DNA of 64,000 nt from Diatrype stigma (lineage: Eukaryota > Ascomycota > Sordariomycetes > Xylariales > Diatrypaceae), in the NCBI GenBank assembly GCA_022225965.2, contig JAKJXP020000114.1, forward strand, positions 62,001-126,000. Direction: 5' to 3'. The notes under the pieces were generated by a model. That model ran no database searches and had not been told where the DNA came from. It saw nothing but the letters and a program-made list of their open reading frames with translations. The translations under genes and the position numbers were made by a program. Positions 12,668 through 24,954 of this stretch are shown one piece after another. Positions within the stretch are counted from its first letter, which is position 1. Each line of letters opens with the position of its first letter.

Positions 12668-13427
12668 TTAGTTGATGAAGTTGATGCAGAAGAAGTGCAG
12701 GATCAGACTGCCGACAACGTAATCTCCAAATGCTCTGATAATTCCATGTTAGTATCACAGGACTTCAAAAGAGCTGGGGACTTGGTTATAGGGGTTGCGT
12801 ACCTCTCTGGTGATATCGAAGGGAACTCGGCCTTGTTCGCCTCCGTGGTCTGGATTCGTAGAGACACTGTCCAGGGTCAGAATCTCATTTGACAAGTTCA
12901 TAAGAGGCAGCCTCGTTACGTAGGCCATTGGAAAAGACTTACCAGTGAGTACAAACTGTCCAACCGTCGCCGAGAAGCCAGACAGAAATGCGTTAAATGG
13001 CTAGATTGCACCCAATTTGTCAGCTGTTATCCCAAATATGGCCAACCAACCAACATATTCCTTGCCCTGGCCATCCCCATAGCATCATTCAACGACGTAA
13101 GTGGAAGCAAGGACAGTCGGCGCAATAAAAAGCGGACAGAAAGAGACATACAAAGTTTCCAACCAGAACACAGTACACAAACTGGATGGCGCCTACTACG
13201 GCAATAAAAGCCAGGAAGGCATCCAGCAGCTTGGTGCGCTGGGGGGTGGCCTTGTAGTTCTTGACGACGGTGGTGACTGTCTGGCCCACGCTGCTCAAGA
13301 CGCCGTTCCATCTGGCTTTCATTGTACCGGGGACCTTTGCCGGCGCGGCAGCACCGACTGAGGTGCCACTGCCGGCGACGCTGGTGGTGGTGGTGGACGG
13401 CACTGCGGCCGGTGCTTTCTTAGCCAT
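12668..13427 (-). CDS. OST2: Oligosaccharyltransferase subunit OST2 / DAD1
   Basis: OST2 is an essential small membrane subunit of the ER oligosaccharyltransferase that N-glycosylates nascent proteins. Exons (minus): 13427-13152, 13000-12943, 12866-12803 and 12734-12668, 154 residues. After an Ala/Thr/Ser-rich cytosolic leader comes the DAD family body: TPQRTKLLDAFLAFIAVVGA, QFVYCVLVGNF, then PFNAFLSGFSATVGQFVLT, VSLRIQTTEANKAEF, ISPERAFGDYVVGSLILHFF and the terminal CINFIN. Three hydrophobic segments match the family topology. All four exons join without frame loss; the exons encoding the most conserved half are only 58-67 bases, so this gene is easily truncated by automated calling. It is divergent from the TMEM14 gene. 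Confidence 0.94.
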
Positions 13428-14272
13428 TATCGCGGTGGGTTTCGAGGTCAGGACGACTTGAGAGGATTCGGTTGTCGTCGGGGGCGCAAGACGGTAGATC
13501 GTTCGCTAGTAGGATTCTAACAGCTTGTTGGTTCGTCGATTCCCCAGGCTGTATGTAGGATGTCGTTGGTGACCTCCTGGCTTTGATGCGAACTGTAGAA
13601 ACCTTGAATGTTGTTCGTATGGATGGATGGATGGGCGACGACTACATAAGTGCTTGCTTTAGGTACATCGTATGGGTTCACAGCATGAGATACGTAAGGT
13701 AGGTAGAGTGCTAAAGTGCTAGACTATAGGTACCTAGACTAAAGTGCTAGAGTGTTAAAGTGCTAAAGTGCACGTAATCCAGTTCCTTAGGGACACGAAA
13801 GCTACAAATTGACCAATGAGCGATAGTAGCGATAAGAGCGATAAGAGCTCATCACCAATCAGAAATCTGCGAGGTACTGTGTCTCGCACATCGGGCATGG
13901 AGATCCTTGGGACCTTAAAGTAACGTTAGCCCCCCCGCAGCGGGAGTCTTGGGAGAAGGGCAGGGCAGTTCAAGGTTGCGCTATGCAGGTGCCAAGACTG
14001 TCTGGCAACAGCTCCCAGCTCCGAGCTCCGAGCTGTTGGTCTAGGTCGAGACCTCGGGAGGTTCCATAGAGCTGACTTCAGTGTTGCTCTTCTTCTGATG
14101 CCCTTGCTATGATGCAATTTCATCCCAAGCTCAAAGACTCTCCATCTCCCAGCTAGGTGCGTTTGGTCAGTAACACAACACAACACAACACACACACATA
14201 CAAACATACACCCCGCATCTCCTTCTCAACACTTCACAGGAAAATTACATATACATAAGCTTAAGCATCACA
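13428..14272. promoter_or_regulatory. Shared upstream region of OST2 and the TMEM14 gene
   Basis: This is an 845-base divergent region with a degenerate AAAGTGCTAGA-type short repeat at about 13710-13770 and an ACACA microsatellite at 14173-14200. No gene is seen. Confidence 0.5.
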
Positions 14273-14802
14273 ATGGCAAGTCCAATGACCCATCCTGCAT
14301 ACTCAGCTCCCATGGCTTGGCGGACATGACTTGCAGCCCGGCTGCGAATACCGACATGGGATCGTAGACTAGCTAACGTGCTTCACCAGAGTCTACAAAG
14401 CATTGCATATGTCCTGGGTGCCCTGACAGCCGGTGGCGGTACTATCGGCTTCGTCAAGACGGGCTCCATCCCCTCCATTGCCGCCGGACTCACTGTTGGC
14501 CTTCTGTGTAAGTTGATCCGTCATCAACAAGCGAGCGAGCGAGCGAGACGCTGCCGTGATAATGTTGGGCTGGAATTAGCTGACCCGGTGTGTTCTGCAA
14601 CCCAACAGACAGCCTGGGGGGTTACCGCATCCAGGGCCGGCAGCCTTGGGGCGTCGAGCTGGCCCTGCTCGCATCGGTGGTGCTGGGTGGTTCCTCCATC
14701 CCTCGTGCCATCCGCCTGGGGAAGCCGGTGCCCACCTTGCTCAGTGTGCTTTCTGTCTTTGGTCTGGTCACCTTCGGCAACGAGTTTAGGAAGACTCTGT
14801 GA
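14273..14802 (+). CDS. TMEM14-family small membrane protein
   Basis: TMEM14 proteins are small four-helix membrane proteins, in animals mitochondrial and linked to haem precursor transport; the fungal role is not settled. Exons 14273-14275, 14390-14507 and 14609-14802 give 104 residues, the family size. The body is clear: YVLGALTAGGGTIGFVKTGS, PSIAAGLTVGLLYSLGGYRI and a C-terminal VFGLVTFGNEFRKTL with hydrophobic, Gly-rich helices. Exon 1 is just the ATG. The reading frame can be entered only if that ATG is followed directly by an intron with a GC donor (GCAAGT) at 14276, ending at AG 14388-14389; no in-frame ATG exists in exon 2. The second intron is standard (GTAAGT). The start is therefore inferred. 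Confidence 0.85.
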
Positions 14803-16686
14803 AGAGCTACTGCAACGATACCACGTGGACGGTTGCAGCGTAAAGAGGTTCAGGTGGTTCAATACTAAGAAACATTATGGTAGATGACGTAATTACTGTC
14901 TGAGGTACTACTTGTTGGTGTTGATGTTGCCAGTATACTATTGCTGTGCCTTCCTCACTGCAACGGCTTGGTTGAACGAACAACCTCTGTTGCTTATGCT
15001 GTATGCTCTATGCATTGTGGAAAAGATATTCATGATTTATTGGGGGTATGGGATACTCAGGATCACAAGAGTAAGTGTGCAGACTGAATTGAATCAAAGC
15101 CTTGTAGAGATTCTGGGGGCTGTGTGGAAACGAACCAAGAGTGCCACTCGCGTAAGATTGGGTTCATATTGCACATCTCTTCTCAATATAGTTATCCGTC
15201 TTCAGCGATGTATTAACTAAGGGTTGGTATTAATATAGCTTTATATGTCTTTGGTATATAGCAATGTTCTGATTCTAGCAACATATCTATAGCAAGGGCC
15301 TCTTGGAATAACGAGATCATGAACAAGACCAACCAGCAAGCCTTGCTTTTGCTGAGAAGCCCAAGATGATTGCTGTCACTATGAAAGCCTTTGCCGTATA
15401 TAGGGGTTTAGCCTTCAAGGAACGTTAGAAAGCTATAAGTACTTTGATTACCCAGTACTTGGGCCTTAGGACTACTTACTAGAGACCTTTACGACATGAA
15501 TATCAACTCCCAGATGTATGCGGTATGTTAGATAGTAGGAAGAGAGAAAGAGAGAGAGAGAGACTAATACTAATTGCAAGCTTTTCATTTTCACAGATAC
15601 ACCTTGGTCTCTTATTAGGCAAGATGTGTTTCAAAGCGTCCAGACGCTAATAATATTACTTACTGCTAACCATTTATTCAAATAACAACTTGAGTTTTTC
15701 TGATCCTAGAGGAGATAGGCCAAACATCGAGCCTTTCATAACGTTCATGTTGTCAAATGATATAGTCGCTAGGTTTAGATAAGTAGACATACCTGAAGTA
15801 GTTGGCCTTCGGTATTAGGCTGATCATCACAAGATGGTCTGCTATGAACGATAATATCATGATTGGTTTTACGATTGCGTGTGCCAGCTACCTATACCTA
15901 CCTAGGTATCCACTGAGCCAACTGACACTCCCAGGTGCTGCCTGGACAGAAGATCAGGATCTACAGGTCAGCCAACTTTGGAGACCATCAAGGTATATAG
16001 ACCGTAACAATTGGTTGAAGCCCCTTACGGCCATATCTGTTCTTGGTTGAGGCTGGACATTAGGAGAATAATACCCCTGAAGCCGCCAAAAGCTGGCCGA
16101 CTTATACTGTTATCTTGCCCTCGAGAAGGCTCTGGACAACGTTAGGCCTAGCACTAATTTGAAGCTCACTCAAGTCATAGGGATTGCTGCGAACCTGGTA
16201 TTTGCCCCTGAGAGTTATGACAACCTAGAAAGTCGTAATCTAGAGAGACTTTGAGATTTTCAGATCTTACATGCCACTACAAAAGCGACATACTATGTTG
16301 TAGCGATATATCACCATGCTGCTCTTCCCCTCTCCAAGTAGATATTGGCGAGTAGAGTCTTCACCGTTTATAATTTGCCTTGGCCGGATGCGCCGTTCTC
16401 CACGAATGTCGAATTTCTCTCTGAGACCATCCCATCCCATCCCGTCCAAACAGCTTATGTCCAAGCTTCACAAACGCCACAATGCTATGCAATAAAATCC
16501 ACTATACAAAGACCGAACGGCCCAAGGGCATACGCGGACCGGCCCTACCCCGTTTCGATTCGTCCGTTTCGTTCGTCCGCCCGTTCGTTTCGTTTCGTTT
16601 CGTTCGCCATGCTACCCCCCGGCAGGGATGCTTGATCATATGTACTGAGACTGAACTGAAGAAGGCATATATATATATATGTATGT
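14803..16686. other. Convergent intergenic region with possible degenerate relic
   Basis: This is 1.9 kb, AT-richer than neighbouring genes. It has a GA microsatellite at about 15539-15564 and a TA microsatellite at about 16666-16680. The + strand at about 15300-15530 and 15860-16250 reads like stretches of protein broken by stops, suggestive of an old transposon or gene relic, but I could not assign a family. No intact gene is seen. Confidence 0.35.
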
Positions 16687-17134
16687 TCAGGAGTTGGCGT
16701 CGATCTCGGACCAGGCCTTCACGACCTTCTCGCGCTTGGCCCTGGCGGCCTCGCGGTTCCGCGCCGTGCGCTTCATCCGCTCGGCCCGCAGGCACAGCGT
16801 GACCCGCTCCTTGGCGTCGTTGCACATGCCCATCGACTTCCACAGGAAGCCGCGCGCGTGGCACTCCTCGAGGGCCGTCATGACCTCCTCGCAGGCTGTT
16901 TGTTGGTGGGGGAGATATGCGCGTTAGCTTTCACGGCAGGGCCAAGCGAGAGCCTCTCGACAGGAAGGAAGGAGGTGGTAGGAGTCCGGTTTCGGCGTCG
17001 GCACCGAGGGAGCGGAGCGGAACGGAACGGAACGGAAGGGGAGCAGAAGAAGGTATTGTTGGGTTGGGATAGATAGAATGTAGTAGACTGGACGGCGTAC
17101 CCATGTTGTCTTTCGTGTGCAAGTGTGGATGCAT
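16687..17134 (-). CDS. CMC2: COX assembly mitochondrial protein Cmc2
   Basis: Cmc2 is a twin CX9C protein of the mitochondrial intermembrane space needed for cytochrome c oxidase assembly; it is imported and oxidised by the Mia40 relay. Exons (minus): 17134-17101 and 16895-16687, 80 residues. The protein begins MHPHLHTKDNMACEE, a Cmc2 hallmark. Cysteines are at C13/C23 and C36/C46, two perfect CX9C motifs, and a basic, Ala/Arg-rich C-terminal helix follows. The 205-base intron has a GTACGC donor and splits an Ala codon. No presequence is present, as expected for Mia40 clients. It shares a short divergent upstream region with prefoldin subunit 2. Confidence 0.95.
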
Positions 17135-17657
17135 GTTGAAGATTCAAGCTGACGATAGACACGTATATATATTCAATTCTGTATTCGGCTATTTCTACTT
17201 CTCGGGGAAAGTGGCTGGTATGTCGTCGTTCGTTCGTTGACGTCGCTGTCGCAAAAGGTCGAGATTTCTTGATAGCGGATCTTACGACGCAATCATTGAA
17301 GGTTGAAGCTGTTGAAGGTACAAAGTACGAAGTACCTTGTGGTTGATGAGCATGGACCACATGGGTCCCATGGGGCACCCCCACCAGCCACATAACCCCT
17401 CCATCGGGCGATTAGTTAAGTGGAAGGGGCAATGGAAGTAGAAGTGGAAGTGGAAGTGGGCAAAGCTCACTGGAAACATCGAATTTCACAGGCTCGCTCG
17501 AACCAAGCTACGAGGGGAGTTGTTTCCAATATTTAGAGTCCAATATTTAGAGTCTTAATTTGGTGCAACATCTCTTCACAACCAATCTGCCCAGATAGCA
17601 GTTTGCAACCTTGAGAACTGCCTACCTGCCTTACCACCTGCCCCAGGTATCTTCATC
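17135..17657. promoter_or_regulatory. Shared upstream region of CMC2 and prefoldin subunit 2
   Basis: This is a 523-base divergent promoter region with a GGAAGT-type purine repeat at about 17432-17460 and a directly repeated CCAATATTTAGAGT at 17526-17554. No gene is seen. Confidence 0.5.
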
Positions 17658-18494
17658 ATGTCCTCGACCAAGGGGATATCGGCGAAGAAGCAGCAAGGTA
17701 AGCGAGCGATGAGCCCTACGTACCTGTTCCATCCATGCTACCTACCTTCCTACTGCTTACCAGGTGTAAGTGCTTAAGTATGTTATGCGCTAACGGTCAG
17801 ATCTCCTTTAGAGCTGCAAACGACATATAGCAACTATAAAAACACACTGCAGCAGCTGGCCCAGAAAATCGGTGATGTTGAACAGGAGGCAGAAGAACAC
17901 AAGTCCGTTGCTCTCATCTTTCCTAGAGCCCCTCCAGTTGTCGTCTTTCTCCCCTTACGTCATACTTCACTGTCATCATCATCGTCATCATCGTCGTCAT
18001 TCTCATCGTCATCGCCCCCCTCGACTGGACGGACAGCCAACTTACCACTACTGTGCCTTTCGGCTCTGTCAAGCTTCTTCCCTAGCGTTTCTCAAAATAC
18101 CTCCTCCATGAAACTCACCGCTTCCACTATCCGACTTCACCGCTTTTCTCTGTTAGAACATAGCTGACCATCGTACTAGGCTTGTCCTTGAAACTCTAGA
18201 GCCGCTCTCTGGGGACCGGAAATGTTTCCGCATGATCAACGGCGTCTTGGTGGAGCGCACCGTCAAGGATGTCGTGCCTGCTCTCAAGACCAACGCTGAG
18301 GGCCTGAAGAAGGTTCTGGAAGACCTCGTGAAGCAGTACAAAGTCAAGCAGGACGATCTGGAGAAATGGAAGGTAGGTCGATCTACTAAATGGGGGTGAT
18401 GCTCCACGAATCCACATCTCGCAGATGGGTAGAGGTACAATTGCTAAAACTTGTCGAACAGAAAAAGAACAACATTCAGGTTGTCCAGTCATGA
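17658..18494 (+). CDS. GIM4: Prefoldin subunit 2 (beta-class)
   Basis: Prefoldin is a hexameric cytosolic cochaperone that hands nascent actin and tubulin to the CCT chaperonin; subunit 2 is one of its beta-type subunits. Exons 17658-17697, 17812-17902, 18180-18372 and 18462-18494 give 118 residues. Two long coiled-coil helices flank the beta-hairpin region: an N-terminal helix with ELQTTYSNYKNTLQQLAQKI, the central DRKCFRMINGVLVERTVKDV signature, and a C-terminal helix with LVKQYKVKQDDLEKWKKKN. Length and order match the family. The 277-base second intron contains CAT-rich sequence. All exons join in frame. The last exon encodes only ten residues before the stop. Confidence 0.94.
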
Positions 18495-20330
18495 GACACA
18501 AAAGACCAGCACACGAGTGGTGGAGTTACGTACGGCCAGGCCATCATACAATATGGTATGGGTTAGATGGGGCTTGGTCATCAAGGCATCAAGGCCTACG
18601 ACAGACAGACTTTTGATCCAAGATGCCGACTTCAGCGGTTATTCTTCAGTCCCGCGTCGCTATGCGTGTCGTCGTACAATGCTGCAATCGAGATCATTTC
18701 GGGTTACGACGCAGAAGTAGGTATGATGGATGCGACGACGGCATATCCGTCTCTTCCGCGAGCTCGGCTGTCAGCGAGGTTTTATCATGGCAATGGTGGT
18801 GTTGATGCGTTGTCCTAGTCAGCGTGCAGTCGTAATTGGGGTAGCCTAGCCTTAAGGGCGTCTGAATGCCCAACTAAAGCCTTTGTAGGGCTACTGAGGC
18901 TTTGCTAATTGATTGGGCGCCAGGCCGCCGGAGTGGCCTGTGGCTGTCTTGTCTGGCTATAAATGAACCAATGGAGTAAGGCGGCATGCCGATATAGCAA
19001 TGCATCTCATCTACGACTCTGTTGACTGTTGTTGTCGGTTCAACGAATCAACCCCGAAGTGCGTGGCTGTAGAAGAAGACTTCTAGAAATCAGGAAGTCC
19101 TGTCTCCTGTCTTGTACGGGATGCCGGTAGATGCGCCAGCGCCAGGAATTACGAGCACCGCACCACGCAGGCTGTGTGACGGGATGGGTTGACAGCTGTC
19201 CTCCGTGATGTGTCTGAAACAGAGTCGTGGGTTGTCTTACCGAAGTAAGTAAACGGGCACCCAGACAACAAAGACATGCATATCTCATGATATCATGGAG
19301 GGGAGTGAGATTAGCAGATGCGATACGTCCATCCCGTTCACGTACTATGTAGTGGCTCTATTGCGAATGTCTGCCCGACTCTACGATCCTCAACCTCGAC
19401 GGGGGTGGAGTGGTAACAATGCCCGGTGAATAGATGACACAAACGTATCCGTGCCTGGTGAGATGTTGCGGGTATTCAGGAAGACGTGATCCGATCGATA
19501 CTTCAAGAGCCTTGCCGCATACTTCAGGTTGTATGCACCAATGCCTAAGTCGCAGCAGAGCAGAGGCCGACGTACGTCGATCCAAGAGCTCCTACGTACA
19601 TGTAGTTACGTAGTATATCTGCCAGGGAGGGCGGTCCCAAGCTATCTACTGTGTAGTAGAGTGAAGTGATTACTAGTAGCTGCACAACCAGCGACCTACC
19701 AATGATTCCGCCTCCCAAATCGGCGGGAATCTACTACATAGGTAGTACTGTGTAGTATGTAGGGTCGAGCTAATCCAGCATGATACCGTATACTATGTAG
19801 TCATCTCGGGGCTTTACTTAGATGGAGACTCGTGTGTTTGAGCATGGCTGACGGGTGGATATACCTAGGTAGTTACCAGCTATCGACATGACATGACATA
19901 ACATGACATGACAGAACTTGACTTGACATGACATGACAGCGATGGCTTGCGCTCGAAGTTCTACTGCCGACTATTGGGCACCAGGAGTTCGTGGGATAGA
20001 TACAGTTGGGCCGCATACGGGTTGCATATAACTAGACTATAGTCTATATGTATGTCGGTACCAGTGGGATTCGGCGCAGGACGAAAAGGCAAGAGATAGG
20101 CCAATGTGCGTACATAGTATGTACGATACAGTGTTCTGGCTAGTGCGCAGAGCACCAGTTATAGACGTATAGCAGCAGCTATAGTACCAGTTATAGTACG
20201 GATTATAGTACCTGAGTATTGTACCCAGGTGTCCCCTACGACATAGGTACCCAGTAAGGCCCTTGCAGGCTTGCAGGGTCTGGCCGTTGTTGTGGGTTGC
20301 CCATGTGATGGATTGCCGCCGATGATGGTG

Positions 20331-20360
20331 GCATGGCATGGTATGGCATGGCATGGCCGC
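20331..20360. repeat. GGCATGGCAT short tandem repeat
   Basis: Five to six ATGGC pentamers, one diverged (atggt), in the gene-poor interval before hapC. Confidence 0.8.
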
Positions 20361-23300
20361 ATGGCCGCAAAGTCGGCAGCATCACACAGAAGAGAGGGGT
20401 GGCCCGGCTCCACAGGAGCGCCGGAAATCCTTCAGGGACTGGTAGCCTGCCATTTCCTTCTCCGCATTCTCGAAGAGGAAGCACGCAGAGAAAGGGATTT
20501 TGCTGCCAATCAGAAAACCGGCTCGAAGCCGAGTTTTACGATTGGCTCTCCCATGGCCCCGAAATCCTTCCCTCCCCTCCCCTCCTTCGTCTCTCCCGCG
20601 TGGTCGTCACCCAGCCCAACCTAGCCTTGTGCGCTCCTGTTTTTAGAGGCCAGCCACCAGGGCATGCTTAATCGCACTCCAGACGAATTCCCAGCCAGTC
20701 GTTCGCTGTCCCGTCCTCACCCTAAGTTCAGACGGTCCAGCGTCCATACAGGGAGGGCCGGCACCCCCCATCAGGCTGCCGCTAGCCTTCCTGTTCCTGT
20801 CGGGCGGGCGCATTGTGGTGGTGTTGGAACGGGTTCGTTGGAATTGCACTGGGTTTCGCATTGTCGAATCAGCGGCTGAGACCACCCACACCAGATCTAA
20901 ACTGCGACGATGACAGCAGCGGCAACGTTGGGGGTTAGAACGGCCGAATGAATGTCTACGTAGCGAGGTGGGAACAGAAGTACCCTACGCGCGCTCGCTG
21001 CGAGAAAGCTAGCTGGCAGTTCCGGAGGAGATGATGGCCAGTCAGTGAGTGAGTCCCCTGAGAGCTGGTCGCGGTCTTGCCCGAGGGAGGACGGGAGAGA
21101 GAAATCTCTCTTGCCGCTTGCCGGAAGACCCGGGGCTGCTTGATGAGTATCGTACCTAGCTATTGTCGTATCGTCTGCTTAGTCTTGCTGACAGGCTACA
21201 GACTGCATACTTAGCAGGTAAGTAGGTAGCAAGAAAGGGAATGGCCGGTGGATTCTGGAGCTTGAGTTGGTACCTATGTAGGTAGTTAGGTATGCAGATG
21301 TGGAACATAAGGAGGCAGCATCAGCATTGTACGAAGTAGATGCTCCATATAACGCCATCCCATAATCTGGTGACGTTAAGGGGGGAGGGGGAGGAAGAAA
21401 AACATTGAAGGTATAATATCCTCGCTGGCAAGGCTAATCGCTTGAACCGCCGATATCCACCTACATATCCATTACTCGACGAGGTTTGTCATCGTCACTG
21501 CATATAGGATAGGTGTTTCCGCATCCTATCTATCGTTCTACATCCTTCCTTTGATAACATGAATGCGGGATGCAATGGCGGACGGCCGTACCTATTCGAG
21601 CCCGGTCCGCAATACAGTTGCAACGTAACAAGATGTTGACCTCATGATACCTTCTGTCCGACTATCAGTCCGCGTTACACATGCAGGTAATGTCTAAGGT
21701 TATTGCTTTTTTCTTCCTTCTTCGTCTTCTTGATGGCCAACGTCCAAGTCGGGAAATGACTATATGTTCCCGAGTCAACTGGCATCTCCTCGACTTATAA
21801 GTTATTCATGTCGAACAGCTACTATGATAACGTATATGAAGCCAGTCTTGCAGCCAAGTATTTCACCTTGAATATTTGTAAGGCCTTCGAGCTTGCTGTT
21901 ACACAGGCAGTGAATATGATTTATTTTGTAAACATGCCCCTCCACGTTGAATATGCTCACGGGGAACTATTACCTGTGACCATAGTCCAATAACATACGA
22001 AGCAAAAACGATGCAGTAAAGTGATAAGAGAGTACAGTACTATGTAAGCAACGTCGATGCCATGCTAATGGATGCGAACTCTACGAACTGGCATACATAC
22101 AAGTATGTATGAGAGGACGGGATATATCATGGATGTACGTATGCAGGGCAGCTATGGTTCGGCGGCTAGCTCAATGCAGGATGTATGTATGTATGTACTA
22201 GGTATATATGTACCTGGCGCTATATTGTAGGTGGCGTGCCGCGTAGGTATTGTACACCCGACGGTCACTATGGTGTTGATGTTGTCCCATTGGAAGGTTC
22301 TTACAGGTATTATTTAGAGCTCATTATTTACCTACCCTTACCTAGCTGCCTACCAAGTAGGTACGTTACATGAATGTGGCTATCTGTCTGTCCGTATGTG
22401 TATTACTCGATGCATTACCTAAATAAACTTCTTCACCTACATGCCCACGGTCTTCGAGATACCTGCCTCTTGTTTCGATCTTATCATCGCATCGCATCGT
22501 AGCAGTGCATCGCATCACATCTCAACGCTCACAGTGAAATAATTCGCGCGCTGCTGCTGCACGCACTACGCACTCCGCATTACCTACGCATCAACCAACT
22601 AGGTATTTGGCTGTCCTCAATTGCTGGCGAACCAAAGACCGTCATCCCATTATATCCATTATATCCTGCTCCACACTGCAAGGACCAACTGCCTAATACC
22701 TAATAGGAACTATAGGAAATAGATTTCGATACTTCGATTTTTCGATATCAGAGAAGAGCGTTCTTAGTTGACTGTCCCAATATCCAATATCGCAGCCATC
22801 TGTTGCCTCTCCTGCACATACCCCACGTTCTTGCAGCCCTCCGTGCATCTTACGACCTAACCTTAACCTCCGGACCTTTTGACTGGACTTCTTGACTCGC
22901 CCGTTCTGCATCTGGCCGCATTATACGACCGACGTTAAGACAAGACGAGGACTTTGTTAGGTATCCTGCTCAGGACGGTTCAGGCCATCTGAGACTGACC
23001 AGTCCGGACTCAACGAAGTAAGCCAAGATAGCTCCCGGGTGTCCGCCTCAGCTTGACTCTCAGCCCCAAAAGGAAGTCGGTTTCTGACGCGCGACCTGCC
23101 ATGCAGCCCATAATAGACACGCCCACATGTTAATGACCTGCAACCTACCTACCTAGGTAAATAGATACCCTTACAGATACCTCTGCAGATACCTACACAG
23201 CTACGCTGCCCATTGTACACAAACATAAGCCTGGCACAGATACAAGCAAAGTACAATATTACTCGTTTGATTCGATCTCCAGGTCCTGCTTTCTCTGTTC

Positions 23301-23762
23301 TCCTCCGTGTTCCTGTTGCGCCTGCCCGCGCACAAGCATATCGAGTATTGCTCGGTTCAACCCATCTCCATCCCAATCACCATCCCCGTCTTCATCCCCG
23401 TCTCCATCCCCAGTTCTTGTGTAACCAGGGAGACGGACAGGCAAATACGTGCGCAACAAGTTTCTGGCTGGACAAGACGGTCCAAACGGATACCTTGTCG
23501 AACAACACAGGGCAACCCGCATATCTGGCTATCCAACCAGCCATCCAGCACCCAGCATCTCATCCACCACTACCGGCGTTTGATAGACCCACGGTGGGAT
23601 CAACCAAGCCAAGTCATTAACGACGCTATCGGCTTCGTCGGTTATCGGGTCCTCGTCCTTTATCGCCAGAATCTCTATCGGAGGTTTCATCCAACTCTAC
23701 ATACTACCACCTCTATCCAGCATACCAGCCTACCAGCATACCGGCCTACCAGTCTGCCTGGG

Positions 23763-23846
23763 TAGCTACCTTAGCCAGCTTAGCTACCTTAGCCAGCTTA
23801 GCTACCTTAGCCAGCTTAGCTACCTTAGCCAGCTTAGCTACCTTAC
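23763..23846. repeat. 18-base minisatellite, about 4.7 copies
   Basis: Unit TAGCTACCTTAGCCAGCT repeats at 23763, 23781, 23799 and 23817 with identical sequence, followed by a partial copy. Perfect identity suggests recent expansion. Confidence 0.92.
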
Positions 23847-24399
23847 CTACTCGCGATCCACCTGCACCAAGGCGATCTCGCAGCGGACAGGCACTAAGAA
23901 AGCTAGTAGTAGATACTAGAGCAGATTACTTCACACATACATACCTACATACCCATACCTTCCTACCTCCAAAAAATAGGAAACAGACAGCGGGTCCCGC
24001 AACCTGGTAACGCAACCCTCGGCGTCTTTCCAGTAGTAGGTAAGTAGTGGCATTGGCAGTGGCAGCTGAGTGGACACCCCGCTCCCAACCTTGAAGTTCC
24101 CTCCATTCATCTCATCTCACGCCTATCGATACCATCCCGTACCTTGCCGTGTGTGCCTGCGTGCCTGAGTGCCTGCGTGCCTTGCGTGCCTTGCGTGTCT
24201 GCTACCTACATACCTACCTAGGTATCTGCCACCTGCTACCTGCCACTATCACTCCATCCAGAGCCCGTATCTCGCGCTGGCCTTTGGCTTTTGGGGACGT
24301 ACAGACGTATGAGAGGCCCGGCTTGGTTGGGTAGGTAGACATTGGACATTGGACATTGAGCATTGAGACAGACTGAGGTCCTTTGCAGCCGACACTGCA

Positions 24400-24620
24400 T
24401 ACACACGTACATACGTATAGACACACATCTATCCATACGTACATACAGTCATACATACACACACTCACACACTCACACGCGCGCGCCCATACACCTATAC
24501 CTATACCTATACCTATACCTATACACACACGTATATACACACGTCTGTACACACGTCTGTACACACACACGTCTGTACACACGTCCATACACACGTATAT
24601 ACACACGTATACGTATATAC
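24400..24620. repeat. Cluster of microsatellites
   Basis: Consecutive short repeats: ACACACTC/CGCGCG around 24458-24486, ACCTAT hexamers at about 24490-24522, and ACACACGTCTGT-type 12-base units at about 24535-24595. No coding potential is credible here despite long open frames, because the frames arise from the repeats. Confidence 0.85.
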
Positions 24621-24954
24621 ACCACCACCACGCATACCGTCATAGCCTGAGGCCTCGACAGGGTTCGCGACTAGGGTGTCCGAACGCATCGCATCTCGTG
24701 CGCATCGCATACCACACCGCAGGAACCTCCGGGTAGCCTAAGACTACATAGTACTAGGTAATAATTCTGGAGCCTCGACAAGGCAGACTTTGACGCATCA
24801 AGCCTGCAGCTAAGCCCGCTCTCGCCTTGCAAGCCCTACCACCTGCGACGTGTCAGAGGCAGGGACACATCATCTCTCCCTAGTAACCAGCTGTGCGAGT
24901 TGGCAGTCCAAGAATTTTTTAGAAGAAGTCACTTCCCGCTGCAGGTAGCCAAAT

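Larger units (their letters stand above)
18495..24954. other. 6.4-kb gene-poor, repeat-laden interval upstream of hapC
   Basis: No open frame here resembles a known family on either strand, and codon use in the short frames looks random. The interval is full of simple repeats: ACATG units at about 19888-19940, GGCATGGCAT units at about 20331-20360, an 18-base tandem repeat at 23763-23846, and CA/CCTATA/GTACACAC repeats at 24400-24620. It also carries many copies of the palindrome-like TACCTAGGTA. It may contain the prefoldin 3' UTR, a long hapC promoter or 5' leader, or unrecognised non-coding transcripts. Confidence 0.45.

Noticed and set aside
23213..23765. Overlapping + strand frames of 135 and 152 codons
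   Set aside because: Low-complexity Pro/His/Ser translation of ATCCCCGTC-type repeats, no start context or introns, and no family similarity.
24363..24736. His/Thr/Tyr-rich open frames of about 95-130 codons on both strands
   Set aside because: They arise entirely from CA and CCTATA microsatellites.
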